Assembly: GCF_014217785.1 (NCBI RefSeq)
Contig: NZ_CP048814.1
Span: 3,968,001 to 4,032,000, forward strand
Direction: 5' to 3'
Source of the DNA: Rhodococcus triatomae
GTDB lineage: Bacteria > Actinomycetota > Actinomycetes > Mycobacteriales > Mycobacteriaceae
Length of the DNA: 64,000 nucleotides
Shown: piece after piece, positions 18,249 to 25,301 of the stretch
How positions within the stretch are numbered: position 1 is the first letter of the stretch
How the letters are laid out: every line of letters starts with the position of its first letter
Program-made: the position numbers and the translations under genes
Notes under the pieces: model-generated
Databases searched by the model: none
Seen by the model: the letters and a program-made list of their open reading frames with translations, nothing else
What the model was told of the DNA's origin: nothing

Positions 18249-20762
18249 ATGAGGACACAGCATCCCGCGGTTCAGGCAGTTTTCCGAGACTCCGAAGGCG
18301 CGCCCTACACAGATCTCGACCGTGGCACGGTAGGACTGGAGCACGCGACGAGCGTGTCGTTGGCCCGGGCTCTTGCTGTCGGCGGCCTCAGTCGCCTTGA
18401 CCCGCGTCGCAGGACCGTAGACATCTGGGATCCCGCGGCCGGCTTGGGGTTCGCCGGTTTCCTCTTGGTCGAAGCGCTTCAGTTGTCAGGACTGGAGGTG
18501 CGATACCGCGGCCAGGACATCGATGAAGCCGCGGTGTCCGCGAGCGTTCGTCGATTCGAAGCGATCCACGACGCCGAGATAGCCCAGGCGGACACGCTGG
18601 CGCACGACGCCTTCGAGGACTTCAGCGCCGATCTGGTGATTGTCGACGCACCCTGGGGGATGGACTGGCGGGGCTCGGTTGCGGCTGTGGAAGCGCGGCA
18701 GTCCAACGGCGAGTTCAGGTTCGGCCTTCCGCAGCACTCCGACAGCACGTGGCTGTTCATCTCTTTGGCGCTCGAGAAGCTGCGTTCGGCGGAGCAAGGC
18801 GGGGGGCGTGTCGCGGCATTGGTGAACCCGGGCGCGCTAAGCTCTGGCGGCGCAACCGCTGCAGTGCGGCAGCGGATCATTGACGCCGGGCTTCTGGAGT
18901 CGGTTACCCGGCTCCCCGACGGGCTTGCACCTAATACCGAGATCCCCCTCTACCTCCTGACTTTCTCGAACAAAGCCGACGACGTCCGTCGGGGTAAGGC
19001 GATGATCGCGGACCTGCAAACGATGTTCACCACCGAGCGCCGTCGGAGGTCGATCCCGGTCGACGCATTCCACGAACTCGAGTCCGGACTGAGGACGCGA
19101 AAGTCGGGCCCGCGCAATCGCACCATTAGCACCCGCCAGTTCACGCGCAGAGACGCACGGTTGTCGCGCACCACGAGTGAAGGCATTCAGCTGTCGTGGC
19201 GCGTCACCGCGTACAACGCCACTGCGATCGACGATGGGTTCCTGGAGGCCCGTTACGGCCCGGACTCCGGTGTGTCGTTGGCCGATGAGCCTCGCGAGAC
19301 GGTCGACCTCGATCCGAGCCGCGTACTCGGTGACGACTCGCGCGAGCTGCTTCGAGACATGGCTGCGAAGGGCTGGCCGAGTAGGCGTCTAAGCAGTCTT
19401 CTCGCTCGAGAGCCCGGAGCGGTGAAGGATTCGGCTGACGCACAATGCGATCGTCAGTTGTTCCTCCCTGCGACCGGGGGTGGCAGAGCTGCCACCGAGC
19501 TGCACGAGACGAATGCCAGTGGACGGGTCCTGTCCGTGCAATTCGACGACAACTCGATCTACCTGCCCTTCATCGCCGCGTGGCTCAACTCGGAGCAGGG
19601 TATCGCCAGTAGGAACCGTGCGATCGAGAACGGCAGCTCTGGCCATCACATCAAGGCTCTGCGGTTAGACGCGAACTCGCTGGTGAGGTGGGCCGACGAA
19701 CTCCTCGTGCCGGTCCCGGATCTCGGCGTCCAGCTCGCCCTTGCGTCGGCCGACGAGCGCCTCGGTTCGTTCCAGGCCGAACTCAGCAGCCAGCGAGCCA
19801 GCATCTGGTCAGCCCCAGAGATCGCCGACAACGTCGTGACCAAGATCGCGGGTGCCTTCGATGACTCCCTCACCGCCTGGCTGGACCAGTTGCCGTATCC
19901 GATCGCCTCAGCCCTGTGGACTGCCGAGTCGGCTCAAACGGTGGGGGAGAAGCAGCGCGCCTACCTCCACGCTTGGGAGGCGATCGTGACGTTCCACGCT
20001 ACGGTCCTGCTTTCGGCGAGCCGCAGCGATCCGGGGAGCAGCACCGAGACCGAGGCCGCGATCCGTCAGACGTTGCATGAACAGCGCCTTGGCATCGAGA
20101 ACGCTTCGTTCGGCACCTGGGTGGTCATCGTCGAGAGGACGGCGAAGGATCTGCGCAGCGCGCTCAAGGACGGTGACGCTGATGAGGTGGCCCGCGTCCG
20201 CCGCGCGTTCGCGGACCTCGGCCACGCCGGCATTGAGCGGCTGGTTTCGAAGGACGTCGTCAAGAAGTTCAACGAGCTGAACGGCAAGCGAAACCGGTGG
20301 TCCGGCCACACGGGGTACACCTCAGAGCAGAAGCTAAGAACTCAGGTCGACTCGCTCGTATCGGACCTCAGAGAGCTCCGCGGGCTCCTCGGGAACGTCT
20401 GGTCCCAGCTCCTGCTGGTCCGCCCCGGCAGCGCCAAACGCCGTCGTGAAGGCCTTGTCCAGACGGCAGAGGTTGCAACCGGGACTCGGACGCCCTTCGC
20501 AGCTCGGGAGTTCGTCGTGGGGGAGCACATGTACGACGACGAGCTTTACCTCGTCCGGGATGGATCGCAGTCTCCGCTACGCCTCGGGCACTTCGTGCAG
20601 CTCCGTGCCGCCCCGAGCAGCGCCCAGTTCACCACGTACTTCTACAATCGCACCGATGGAGCGAGCGTGCGGATGGTCAGCTACCAGTACGGGCCGGAGA
20701 GCGAACTGCAGGACGACCTGGAGAGGTTCCGGGACGTGTTCGGCGCGTTGGTGCTGGAATGA
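18249..20762 (+). CDS. Diverged N6-methylase-like protein with HEPN-like C-terminal motif
   Basis: 837 residues, unknown role. The N-terminal half resembles HsdM's catalytic domain in layout (SAM region WDPAAGLGFAGF about residue 60; PQHSDSTWLFISLALEKL; RQRIIDAGLLESVTRLPDGL matching RQRLIEEDLLEAVVGLPPNL of the hsdM here), but motif I lacks the usual GSGG and motif IV reads DAPWGMDW instead of NPPF/Y (about residue 133), so methylation may be lost. The C-terminal half is helical and contains R681-N-R-W-S-G-H687, an Rx5H pattern with N after R, like HEPN ribonucleases (inference). It starts 4 bases after hsdR and overlaps the next gene, so it is part of the restriction operon. Confidence 0.7.
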   Translation: MRTQHPAVQAVFRDSEGAPYTDLDRGTVGLEHATSVSLARALAVGGLSRLDPRRRTVDIWDPAAGLGFAGFLLVEALQLSGLEVRYRGQDIDEAAVSASVRRFEAIHDAEIAQADTLAHDAFEDFSADLVIVDAPWGMDWRGSVAAVEARQSNGEFRFGLPQHSDSTWLFISLALEKLRSAEQGGGRVAALVNPGALSSGGATAAVRQRIIDAGLLESVTRLPDGLAPNTEIPLYLLTFSNKADDVRRGKAMIADLQTMFTTERRRRSIPVDAFHELESGLRTRKSGPRNRTISTRQFTRRDARLSRTTSEGIQLSWRVTAYNATAIDDGFLEARYGPDSGVSLADEPRETVDLDPSRVLGDDSRELLRDMAAKGWPSRRLSSLLAREPGAVKDSADAQCDRQLFLPATGGGRAATELHETNASGRVLSVQFDDNSIYLPFIAAWLNSEQGIASRNRAIENGSSGHHIKALRLDANSLVRWADELLVPVPDLGVQLALASADERLGSFQAELSSQRASIWSAPEIADNVVTKIAGAFDDSLTAWLDQLPYPIASALWTAESAQTVGEKQRAYLHAWEAIVTFHATVLLSASRSDPGSSTETEAAIRQTLHEQRLGIENASFGTWVVIVERTAKDLRSALKDGDADEVARVRRAFADLGHAGIERLVSKDVVKKFNELNGKRNRWSGHTGYTSEQKLRTQVDSLVSDLRELRGLLGNVWSQLLLVRPGSAKRRREGLVQTAEVATGTRTPFAAREFVVGEHMYDDELYLVRDGSQSPLRLGHFVQLRAAPSSAQFTTYFYNRTDGASVRMVSYQYGPESELQDDLERFRDVFGALVLE

Positions 20763-21133
20763 CGCTGACTCTTGGCGCGATCCTCCGCAGCGCTGGGATT
20801 GACCCCGCGAACGCCCAGGCCATGCGCCACGCATTCGTGGGTGAGTACGAGGACTCCGGCCTACCCGGCATCCATGCCGATTCCACCGACGAGGAGCTCC
20901 TCGCCTACACGAGCCAGCAGTCGGCCAAGCCGTGGATCTTTCCGGTCGAACCGCCCTCGATCTGGGTGGCTTTGGTCCGCGAAGATGGCGACAGGGCCCG
21001 CCTCTGGTCGGTGCTGGAGAACCGCGGCGAGGTCTCGAACGACGGTGCTCTTCGTACGTTCGACCTGGTCGTCTCGATCGGTGCCGCTGAACCGGTCCGA
21101 GCACACTTGGCCAATGCCCGCTCGACCTTCTGA
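20759..21133 (+). CDS. Small operon-end protein, probably N-terminal part of a GIY-YIG-associated family
   Basis: 124 residues, last gene of the restriction operon, its ATG overlapping the previous stop (ATGA). The sequence RSAGIDPANAQAMRHAFV ... FPVEPPSIWVALVREDGDRARLWSVLENRGEVSNDGALRTFDL resembles, from memory, the N-terminal half of actinobacterial proteins that continue into a GIY-YIG nuclease domain; here that domain is absent and the protein stops about 100 bases before a 68-bp palindrome. It may be a natural short form or a truncation. Confidence in the reading frame is good; the family assignment is tentative. Confidence 0.6.
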   Translation: MTLTLGAILRSAGIDPANAQAMRHAFVGEYEDSGLPGIHADSTDEELLAYTSQQSAKPWIFPVEPPSIWVALVREDGDRARLWSVLENRGEVSNDGALRTFDLVVSIGAAEPVRAHLANARSTF

Positions 21134-21233
21134 CGCGGAATGCAAAAGTCCACAGCCGCATCGGCCATGGCACCCGCGAGCTGTTCGACAGCAGGGGAGC
21201 CATTCGCGTCGTGCACTAGGAAATGAGTCCGGA

Positions 21234-21301
21234 TGGCAGGTCCCCGATAGTCGGTCCGGTCGGCTCTAGAACCGACCGGACCGACTATCGGGGACCTGCC
21301 A
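21234..21301. repeat. 68-bp near-perfect palindrome made of two IS right ends (MITE-like)
   Basis: The unit starts TGGCAGGTCCCC and ends GGGGACCTGCCA, with one mismatched pair beside the central TCTAGA. Its right-hand 41 bases (21261-21301) are identical to the right end of the IS3-family element (12137-12177), and its left arm is the same sequence inverted. It looks like a miniature non-coding element that the IS transposase could mobilise, sitting at the far side of the restriction operon from the IS. It could also fold into a strong hairpin and end transcription. Confidence 0.8.
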
Positions 21302-21416
21302 CTGGGTCCGAGGCTTTCGACTGAAAGCACGTGATGAGATGATCAGCGCCTTGGTCGGGCGGTGGTGCGGAAGTCTGGGGAAGAAGGTGATCCAGGGGGA
21401 TGCGCTGACGCAGCGG

Positions 21417-21641
21417 TCACTTGACCGTTGACAGCAGCTCCGATGGCGTCACGTCGAGCCCGTGGGCGAGCTTGACGAGCACATCCAGGGTCGGGTTGCG
21501 AGTTCCTCGTTCCAGCCCGCTGACGTAGGTGCGGTCGAGTCCCACGTGGTGAGCGAAGGCTTCCTGGGAGGCCCAGTCGTGCTCCTGGCGCAGATCGCGA
21601 AGACGTTGTCCAAACGCGATGCGATGCGCCGATCTAGTCAT
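21417..21641 (-). CDS. XRE-type restriction-controller (C protein-like) regulator
   Basis: 74 residues consisting almost only of one helix-turn-helix domain (FGQRLRDLRQEHDWASQEAFAHHVGLDRTYVSGLERG). Size and sequence (GLxRTYVSxLERGxRNPTLDVL) match the small controller proteins of type II restriction-modification systems, which activate and repress their own operon. A double C-box lies just upstream (21664-21689). No type II nuclease or methylase is nearby, so it is either an orphan or it acts on the type I operon on the other strand. Confidence 0.8.
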   Translation of the reverse strand: MTRSAHRIAFGQRLRDLRQEHDWASQEAFAHHVGLDRTYVSGLERGTRNPTLDVLVKLAHGLDVTPSELLSTVK

Positions 21642-21663
21642 GCTTCAACGCTCTCGGTACGCT

Positions 21664-21689
21664 GATCATTAGTCCGCGGACTATAACTC
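21664..21689 (-). promoter_or_regulatory. Double C-box operator for the controller protein
   Basis: On the minus strand, a left half GAGTTATAGTC and a right half GACTAATGATC are separated by CGCG. This is the known C-box plan (GACTNATAGTC, 4-base spacer, GACTNATAGTC). The centre, TAGTCCGCGGACTA, is a perfect 14-base palindrome. It ends 22 bases upstream of the controller ATG, where such operators normally control autoregulation. Confidence 0.75.
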
Positions 21690-21760
21690 ACATCGGCGTG
21701 CTCGGGATGGCGTCAGCGATCGAGCCCGTCTCTGGGTGCTCGGGGATCTGGAGGAGACCG

Positions 21761-22100
21761 ATGTTCGAAGATGAGTTGATCGACGTGGTCGCCGCGGCCA
21801 AACGGCACCACTGCAGCACCCAGACGATCTGGCGACGCATCAGGCAGGGGAATCTGCCCGCGCGGTAAAGATGAAGTGAAAGGACGCGACGGACGCCCGG
21901 TCATCAAGACGTTGATCCGCGTCTCTGACCTGAACGACGTGTTCGGCTGGACCGCTCGCGACGCGCACGTCCGCGCTATCCGTGAGGCTGCGCCACCGTT
22001 CACCGAGGAGCAAGCGGCAGCGATCCGCAAGGTCTTCCTGGACCACATCCGGGAACGCGATGCCAAACGAAGAGGTGACGGAGGCCCCGGGGCCGCGTAG
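21761..22100 (+). pseudogene. Excisionase-like helix-turn-helix protein, frameshifted
   Basis: ATG 21761 reads MFEDELIDVVAAAKRHHCST-QTIWRRIRQGNLPAR and stops at 21866. The +1 frame then continues from GTG 21876 (VKGRDGRPVIKTLIRVSDLNDVFGW...) to 22100. Together these give a MerR/AlpA-type domain (HTH, R-x-G-x-LPA turn, arm) as found in recombination directionality factors and small regulators of mobile elements. One small indel around 21862-21875 explains the break. It is the only trace of integration or excision machinery in the island. Confidence 0.55.
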
Positions 22101-22292
22101 CAGAGACGGGCATCGCACCGACGCCTGAACTCGCCCTTCGCCAGGGAGTACCGGCTCTTCCGTTTTCAGGCCGTCCGCTGGTCCGGAGTACTCGTTCCCC
22201 GCCGCTAGACTTGTAGCGCAAAAGCGGCCTGTGACCGGCGAAAACGCCTTCCTTGCACTTCCAAAAGAGGTGAATGCATCTATCGTGGGAAG

Positions 22293-22430
22293 TCGGGGTA
22301 CTTCGAGCGTTCACTGAATGCCTACGGCCGGGAAGAGGAGCCGTGCCGGCGCTGTGGCACGGCGATCCGCCGGGTGAAGTTCATGAACCGCTCGAGCTTC
22401 TTCTGCCCGGTCTGCCAGAAAAGACGCTAA
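22293..22430 (+). repeat. mutM 3'-end repeat, copy 2 (internal attachment site)
   Basis: Second copy of the last 138 bases of mutM, with its own TAA stop and the intact zinc-finger codons but no gene in front of it. It separates the restriction-modification element from the hipBA element. The final dozen bases differ from copy 1, as expected if each element brought its own gene end. Confidence 0.9.
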
Positions 22431-22591
22431 TCCCGGAAGCGCTCGAGCCCCTATCGCCTTGACGACCACTTCGAGCGTCGGGTTTCGGCATGGTCGCTCG
22501 AATGGTGAGCGAAGGCTTCTCGGGATGGTCACCCGCCCGATCACGGTGGTTGTTATGCCTAGTATTGTCGCCGCATCATCTGGTTATGACT

Positions 22592-22637
22592 GGTATCCTC
22601 GTCTTATTGAAGAGGGAGCGTGTCATGGCTGGATACC
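22592..22637. promoter_or_regulatory. Inverted heptamers flanking the hipB start, possible operator
   Basis: GGTATCC at 22592-22598 and its exact complement GGATACC at 22631-22637 bracket the ribosome binding site and start codon of the HipB-like gene. The core TATCC...GGATA matches the half-sites of the E. coli HipB operator, but the spacing is 32 bases instead of 8, so a different looping or simple chance is possible. Confidence 0.35.
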
Positions 22638-22912
22638 GGATCGACCGAGAACTCACCGAATTCGGCAAGCACGTGCGTGGCTGGCGCATGGTCCTGGGGC
22701 TCACGGCGCAGCAGGTGGCTGAGCGCGCCGGCATCACCCGCGATACCCTGCGCAAGATCGAGTCCGGAGACGCGGGCGTGGGCTTCGGGAACGTCGCGCA
22801 GGTGCTGCGCGCCCTCGGCGTGCTCGACCAGGCCGTCGAGGCGGTCGACCCCCTCGGCAGCGACATCGGTCGCCTGCGTGCCGGCAACCTCGCGAAGAAG
22901 CGGGCGCGATGA
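22625..22912 (+). CDS. hipB: HipB-like antitoxin, XRE family
   Basis: 95-residue DNA-binding protein with one helix-turn-helix (LTAQQVAERAGITRDTLRKIESGD, about residues 23-46). It should neutralise the HipA-like kinase encoded next and repress the operon. ATG 22625 is preceded by GAGGGAG at a good distance; the longer upstream frame has no ribosome site. Its TGA overlaps the hipA start by 4 bases (ATGA), the classical toxin-antitoxin coupling. It is the first gene of the right-hand mutM element. Confidence 0.88.
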   Translation: MAGYRIDRELTEFGKHVRGWRMVLGLTAQQVAERAGITRDTLRKIESGDAGVGFGNVAQVLRALGVLDQAVEAVDPLGSDIGRLRAGNLAKKRAR

Positions 22913-24150
22913 CCACCGTCGAGGTCTTCGTCGACCGGGCGAGTGGGCCCGTCCTGGTGGGTCAGGCGCATTTCACCAGACAGCGCAGACAGATCTCCAC
23001 GACGTTCCTCTATGACCCGGGCTACCTGGCAAACGACGGGACGAGTATCGACCCCGCGCTGCCGCTGGTCACGGGCGCACAGCACCAGTCCGGGCTGGTG
23101 CGGGCCTTCGCGGACAGTGCGCCCGACCGATGGGGCCGGAACCTTGTCGTGAAGGCGGAACGCGCTCGCGCCCGTGAGGCGCATCGAGCGCCGCGGCAGT
23201 TGGACGACCTCGATTTCCTCCTGGGCGTCAGCGACGACACGCGCCAGGGAGCCCTGCGGTATCGGCTCGTCGGCGGCACGGCGTTCGTCGGCGAGCCGTC
23301 GCATGTCCCGCAGCTGGTCTCGCTCCCGGCCCTGCTGCGTGCCTCCGACGAGCTCGCCTCGGACGAGGACCCCGCTGCCGCCGTCAAGCAGTTGCTCGAC
23401 ACGGGTACGACCGGCCTGGGCGGCGCGCGTCCCAAGGCGTCGGTGCGCCTCGACGATGGCGCGCTGGCGATCGCCAAGTTCCCGCACTCCGGCGACCGAT
23501 GGGACGTCATGGGGTGGGAGGCGACGGCGTTGGATCTGTTGGAAGCCGCGGGAATCAGGACGCCTCGTCGGCGGCTCACTCGAGTAGGGGAGCGTGGCGT
23601 GCTCATCCTGCGGCGGTTCGACCGCACGGACGAAGGGCACCGGGTCGGCTACATCAGCGCCATGACCGCGTTGGGCGCTTCGGACGGTGACCACCGCGAC
23701 TATGCCGAAATCGCCGGAGCCGTGCGAGACCTCTCACTCTCGCCCAAGGCGGACCATCATGAGCTCTTCGCCCGCGTCGTCGCATCAGTTGCCCTGGGAA
23801 ACACGGACGACCATCTTCGAAACCACGGCTTCCTCGCCGATCGCCGTTCCTGGACGCTGAGTCCGGCCTTCGACGTGAACCCCAATCCGGACTCGTGGCT
23901 GACTCGGTCGACGTCGATCATGGGCGCAGACGGCTTGCCGGATGAGGTCGACGCTCTGCTCGCCTTCGCCGAGGAATGCGGTCTGACGCCCGATCGAGCC
24001 CGGGCACGGATGCGCTCGATCGCAACTGCACTGGCGACCTGGAAGGAACAAGCGCGCTCGAACGGCATCCGGGAGCGGGAGATCGCGATGATGGCCGACT
24101 CGATCGAACCTCGCTTGGAGGCTGTGACTGGTATATCGACCACGGCGTGA
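22909..24150 (+). CDS. hipA: HipA-like serine/threonine kinase toxin
   Basis: 413 residues. HipA toxins phosphorylate a translation factor (glutamyl-tRNA synthetase in E. coli) and induce dormancy. Visible are the N-terminal subdomain 1 ([26 protein letters not shown]), the glycine-rich loop [13 protein letters not shown] (about residue 166), the catalytic segment GNTDDHLRN (about residue 297) and the metal-binding [10 protein letters not shown] that follows it. No frameshift or missing catalytic residue is seen, so it should be active. It ends 118 bases before the third mutM repeat. Confidence 0.9.
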   Translation: MTTVEVFVDRASGPVLVGQAHFTRQRRQISTTFLYDPGYLANDGTSIDPALPLVTGAQHQSGLVRAFADSAPDRWGRNLVVKAERARAREAHRAPRQLDDLDFLLGVSDDTRQGALRYRLVGGTAFVGEPSHVPQLVSLPALLRASDELASDEDPAAAVKQLLDTGTTGLGGARPKASVRLDDGALAIAKFPHSGDRWDVMGWEATALDLLEAAGIRTPRRRLTRVGERGVLILRRFDRTDEGHRVGYISAMTALGASDGDHRDYAEIAGAVRDLSLSPKADHHELFARVVASVALGNTDDHLRNHGFLADRRSWTLSPAFDVNPNPDSWLTRSTSIMGADGLPDEVDALLAFAEECGLTPDRARARMRSIATALATWKEQARSNGIREREIAMMADSIEPRLEAVTGISTTA

Positions 24151-24268
24151 GTGCAGCGCGAGCGACTCGTCGCGCGTCGGCGAGACCGGGCAGCCTGCCA
24201 GAGTTTCGGCGTTACCAGCGGAGAGCAGTGTCCCGAAGGCGAAACAGCAATGTCGAAAACATCTGGAG

Positions 24269-24406
24269 TGGGGGTACTTCGAACGTTCACTGAATGCCTA
24301 CGGCCGGGAAGAGGAGCCGTGCAGGCGTTGCGGCGCGGCGATCCGCCGGGTGAAGTTCATGAACCGCTCGTCGTACTTCTGCCCGAAGTGCCAGAAGCGG
24401 GGTTGA
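24269..24406 (+). repeat. mutM 3'-end repeat, copy 3 (right attachment site, probable original gene end)
   Basis: Third copy, ending CQKRG-stop and adjoining the chromosomal osmC-like and acyP genes. It is the most diverged from the other two, as expected if it is the ancestral chromosomal 3' end displaced by the insertions. It lies directly after the hipA gene with a 118-base gap. Confidence 0.88.
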
Positions 24407-24482
24407 ATCTCGCAGCCACGGACCGTACTGCCGTCCGCGTCCGCGATGTGGCCGCGAACGGGCGGGTGGCAAGATTGCGGGC

Positions 24483-24935
24483 ATGGCTGAGCAGACTCCC
24501 ACCTCGCAGGATCAGAACCAGGCCCCCACCTCGCTGTGGGTGGAGCGCACCGGAACTCGTCGCTACACCGGGCGCAGCTCGCGGGGCGCAGAGGTCCTGA
24601 TCGGCTCGGAGGACGTGCAGGGTGTGTTCACCCCCGGCGAGTTGCTCAAGATCGCGCTCGCGGCGTGCACCGGAATGAGCTCGGATTTCCCGCTCTCCCG
24701 TCGGCTCGGGGACAACTACGACGCGACCATCCGCGTCTCCGGTGCCGCAGACCGGGAACGCGAGGTGTACCCGAAGCTCGACGAGGTGCTGCAGCTCGAC
24801 CTCAGCGAACTCGACGCCGATGCCCAGGAGCGGTTGCTCACCCTCGTCCAGCGCTCCGTCGACAAGGTCTGCACCGTCGGCCGGACCCTGAAGGCTGGTA
24901 CCGAGGTGACACTGACCATCGAGAAGGACGCGTGA
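24483..24935 (+). CDS. OsmC/Ohr-family protein
   Basis: 150-residue thiol peroxidase-like protein of the OsmC/Ohr superfamily, which reduces organic hydroperoxides. It has the family beta-rich core (YTGRSSRGAEVLIGSEDVQGVFTPGELLKIALAACTGMS) with the first catalytic-type cysteine in AAC (about residue 62) and a second in VDKVCTVGRTLK (about residue 126). It is the first chromosomal gene after the island and overlaps acyP by 4 bases (GTGA). Confidence 0.85.
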   Translation: MAEQTPTSQDQNQAPTSLWVERTGTRRYTGRSSRGAEVLIGSEDVQGVFTPGELLKIALAACTGMSSDFPLSRRLGDNYDATIRVSGAADREREVYPKLDEVLQLDLSELDADAQERLLTLVQRSVDKVCTVGRTLKAGTEVTLTIEKDA

Positions 24936-25243
24936 CCGCACACGGTGCGGGCGGGTCCGGCGAGACGGCGGACCCCGCGCGGCTCACCGCATGGGTACAC
25001 GGGTTCGTGCAGGGTGTGGGGTTCCGCTGGTGGACGCGCTCGCGTGCCCTCGAGCTGGGGCTCGTCGGGTACGCCGCCAACCAGCGGGACGGCCGGGTGC
25101 TCGTGGTGGCCGAGGGCCCCCGCGCACAACTCGACCGACTGCTGGAGGCGCTCCGCTCGGGAAACACCCCGGGATCGGTGGACCTGGTGGTCGAGAGCTG
25201 GGATCCGCCGCGGGGCGATCTGACGGGCTTCGTCGAGAGATGA
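24932..25243 (+). CDS. acyP: Acylphosphatase
   Basis: Small hydrolase of acyl phosphates, 103 residues. The signature [23 protein letters not shown] holds the catalytic arginine (GVGFR) and [10 protein letters not shown] holds the catalytic asparagine. GTG 24932 is used because it overlaps the preceding stop. It stands 58 bases upstream of smc, the usual actinobacterial position. Confidence 0.95.
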   Translation: MTAHGAGGSGETADPARLTAWVHGFVQGVGFRWWTRSRALELGLVGYAANQRDGRVLVVAEGPRAQLDRLLEALRSGNTPGSVDLVVESWDPPRGDLTGFVER

Positions 25244-25301
25244 CCGGCCGATCCGGCCGCTTGGTCAATCTCGGACACCACCGCAGGTAAGCTCGACCGT
25301 C

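Larger units (their letters stand above)
10401..24406. mobile_element. Composite genomic island in the 3' end of mutM, two stacked elements
   Basis: The region from the mutM 3' end to the third copy of the mutM 3' end interrupts the otherwise conserved run mutM to acyP-smc. It is bounded and divided by three 138-base direct repeats (10401, 22293, 24269), giving a left element of about 11.9 kb and a right one of about 2.0 kb. Content is accessory: IS3 element, type I restriction operon, controller protein, frameshifted excisionase-like gene, hipBA. Several genes, especially hsdS, are visibly less GC-rich than the core. No integrase of either class is encoded, so the island is presumably immobile now or was moved in trans. 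Confidence 0.85.

Noticed and set aside
21307..21325. GCTTTC-GACT-GAAAGC hairpin as terminator of the restriction operon
   Set aside because: Only 6 pairs and no T-run; the 68-bp palindrome just before it is a far stronger structure.
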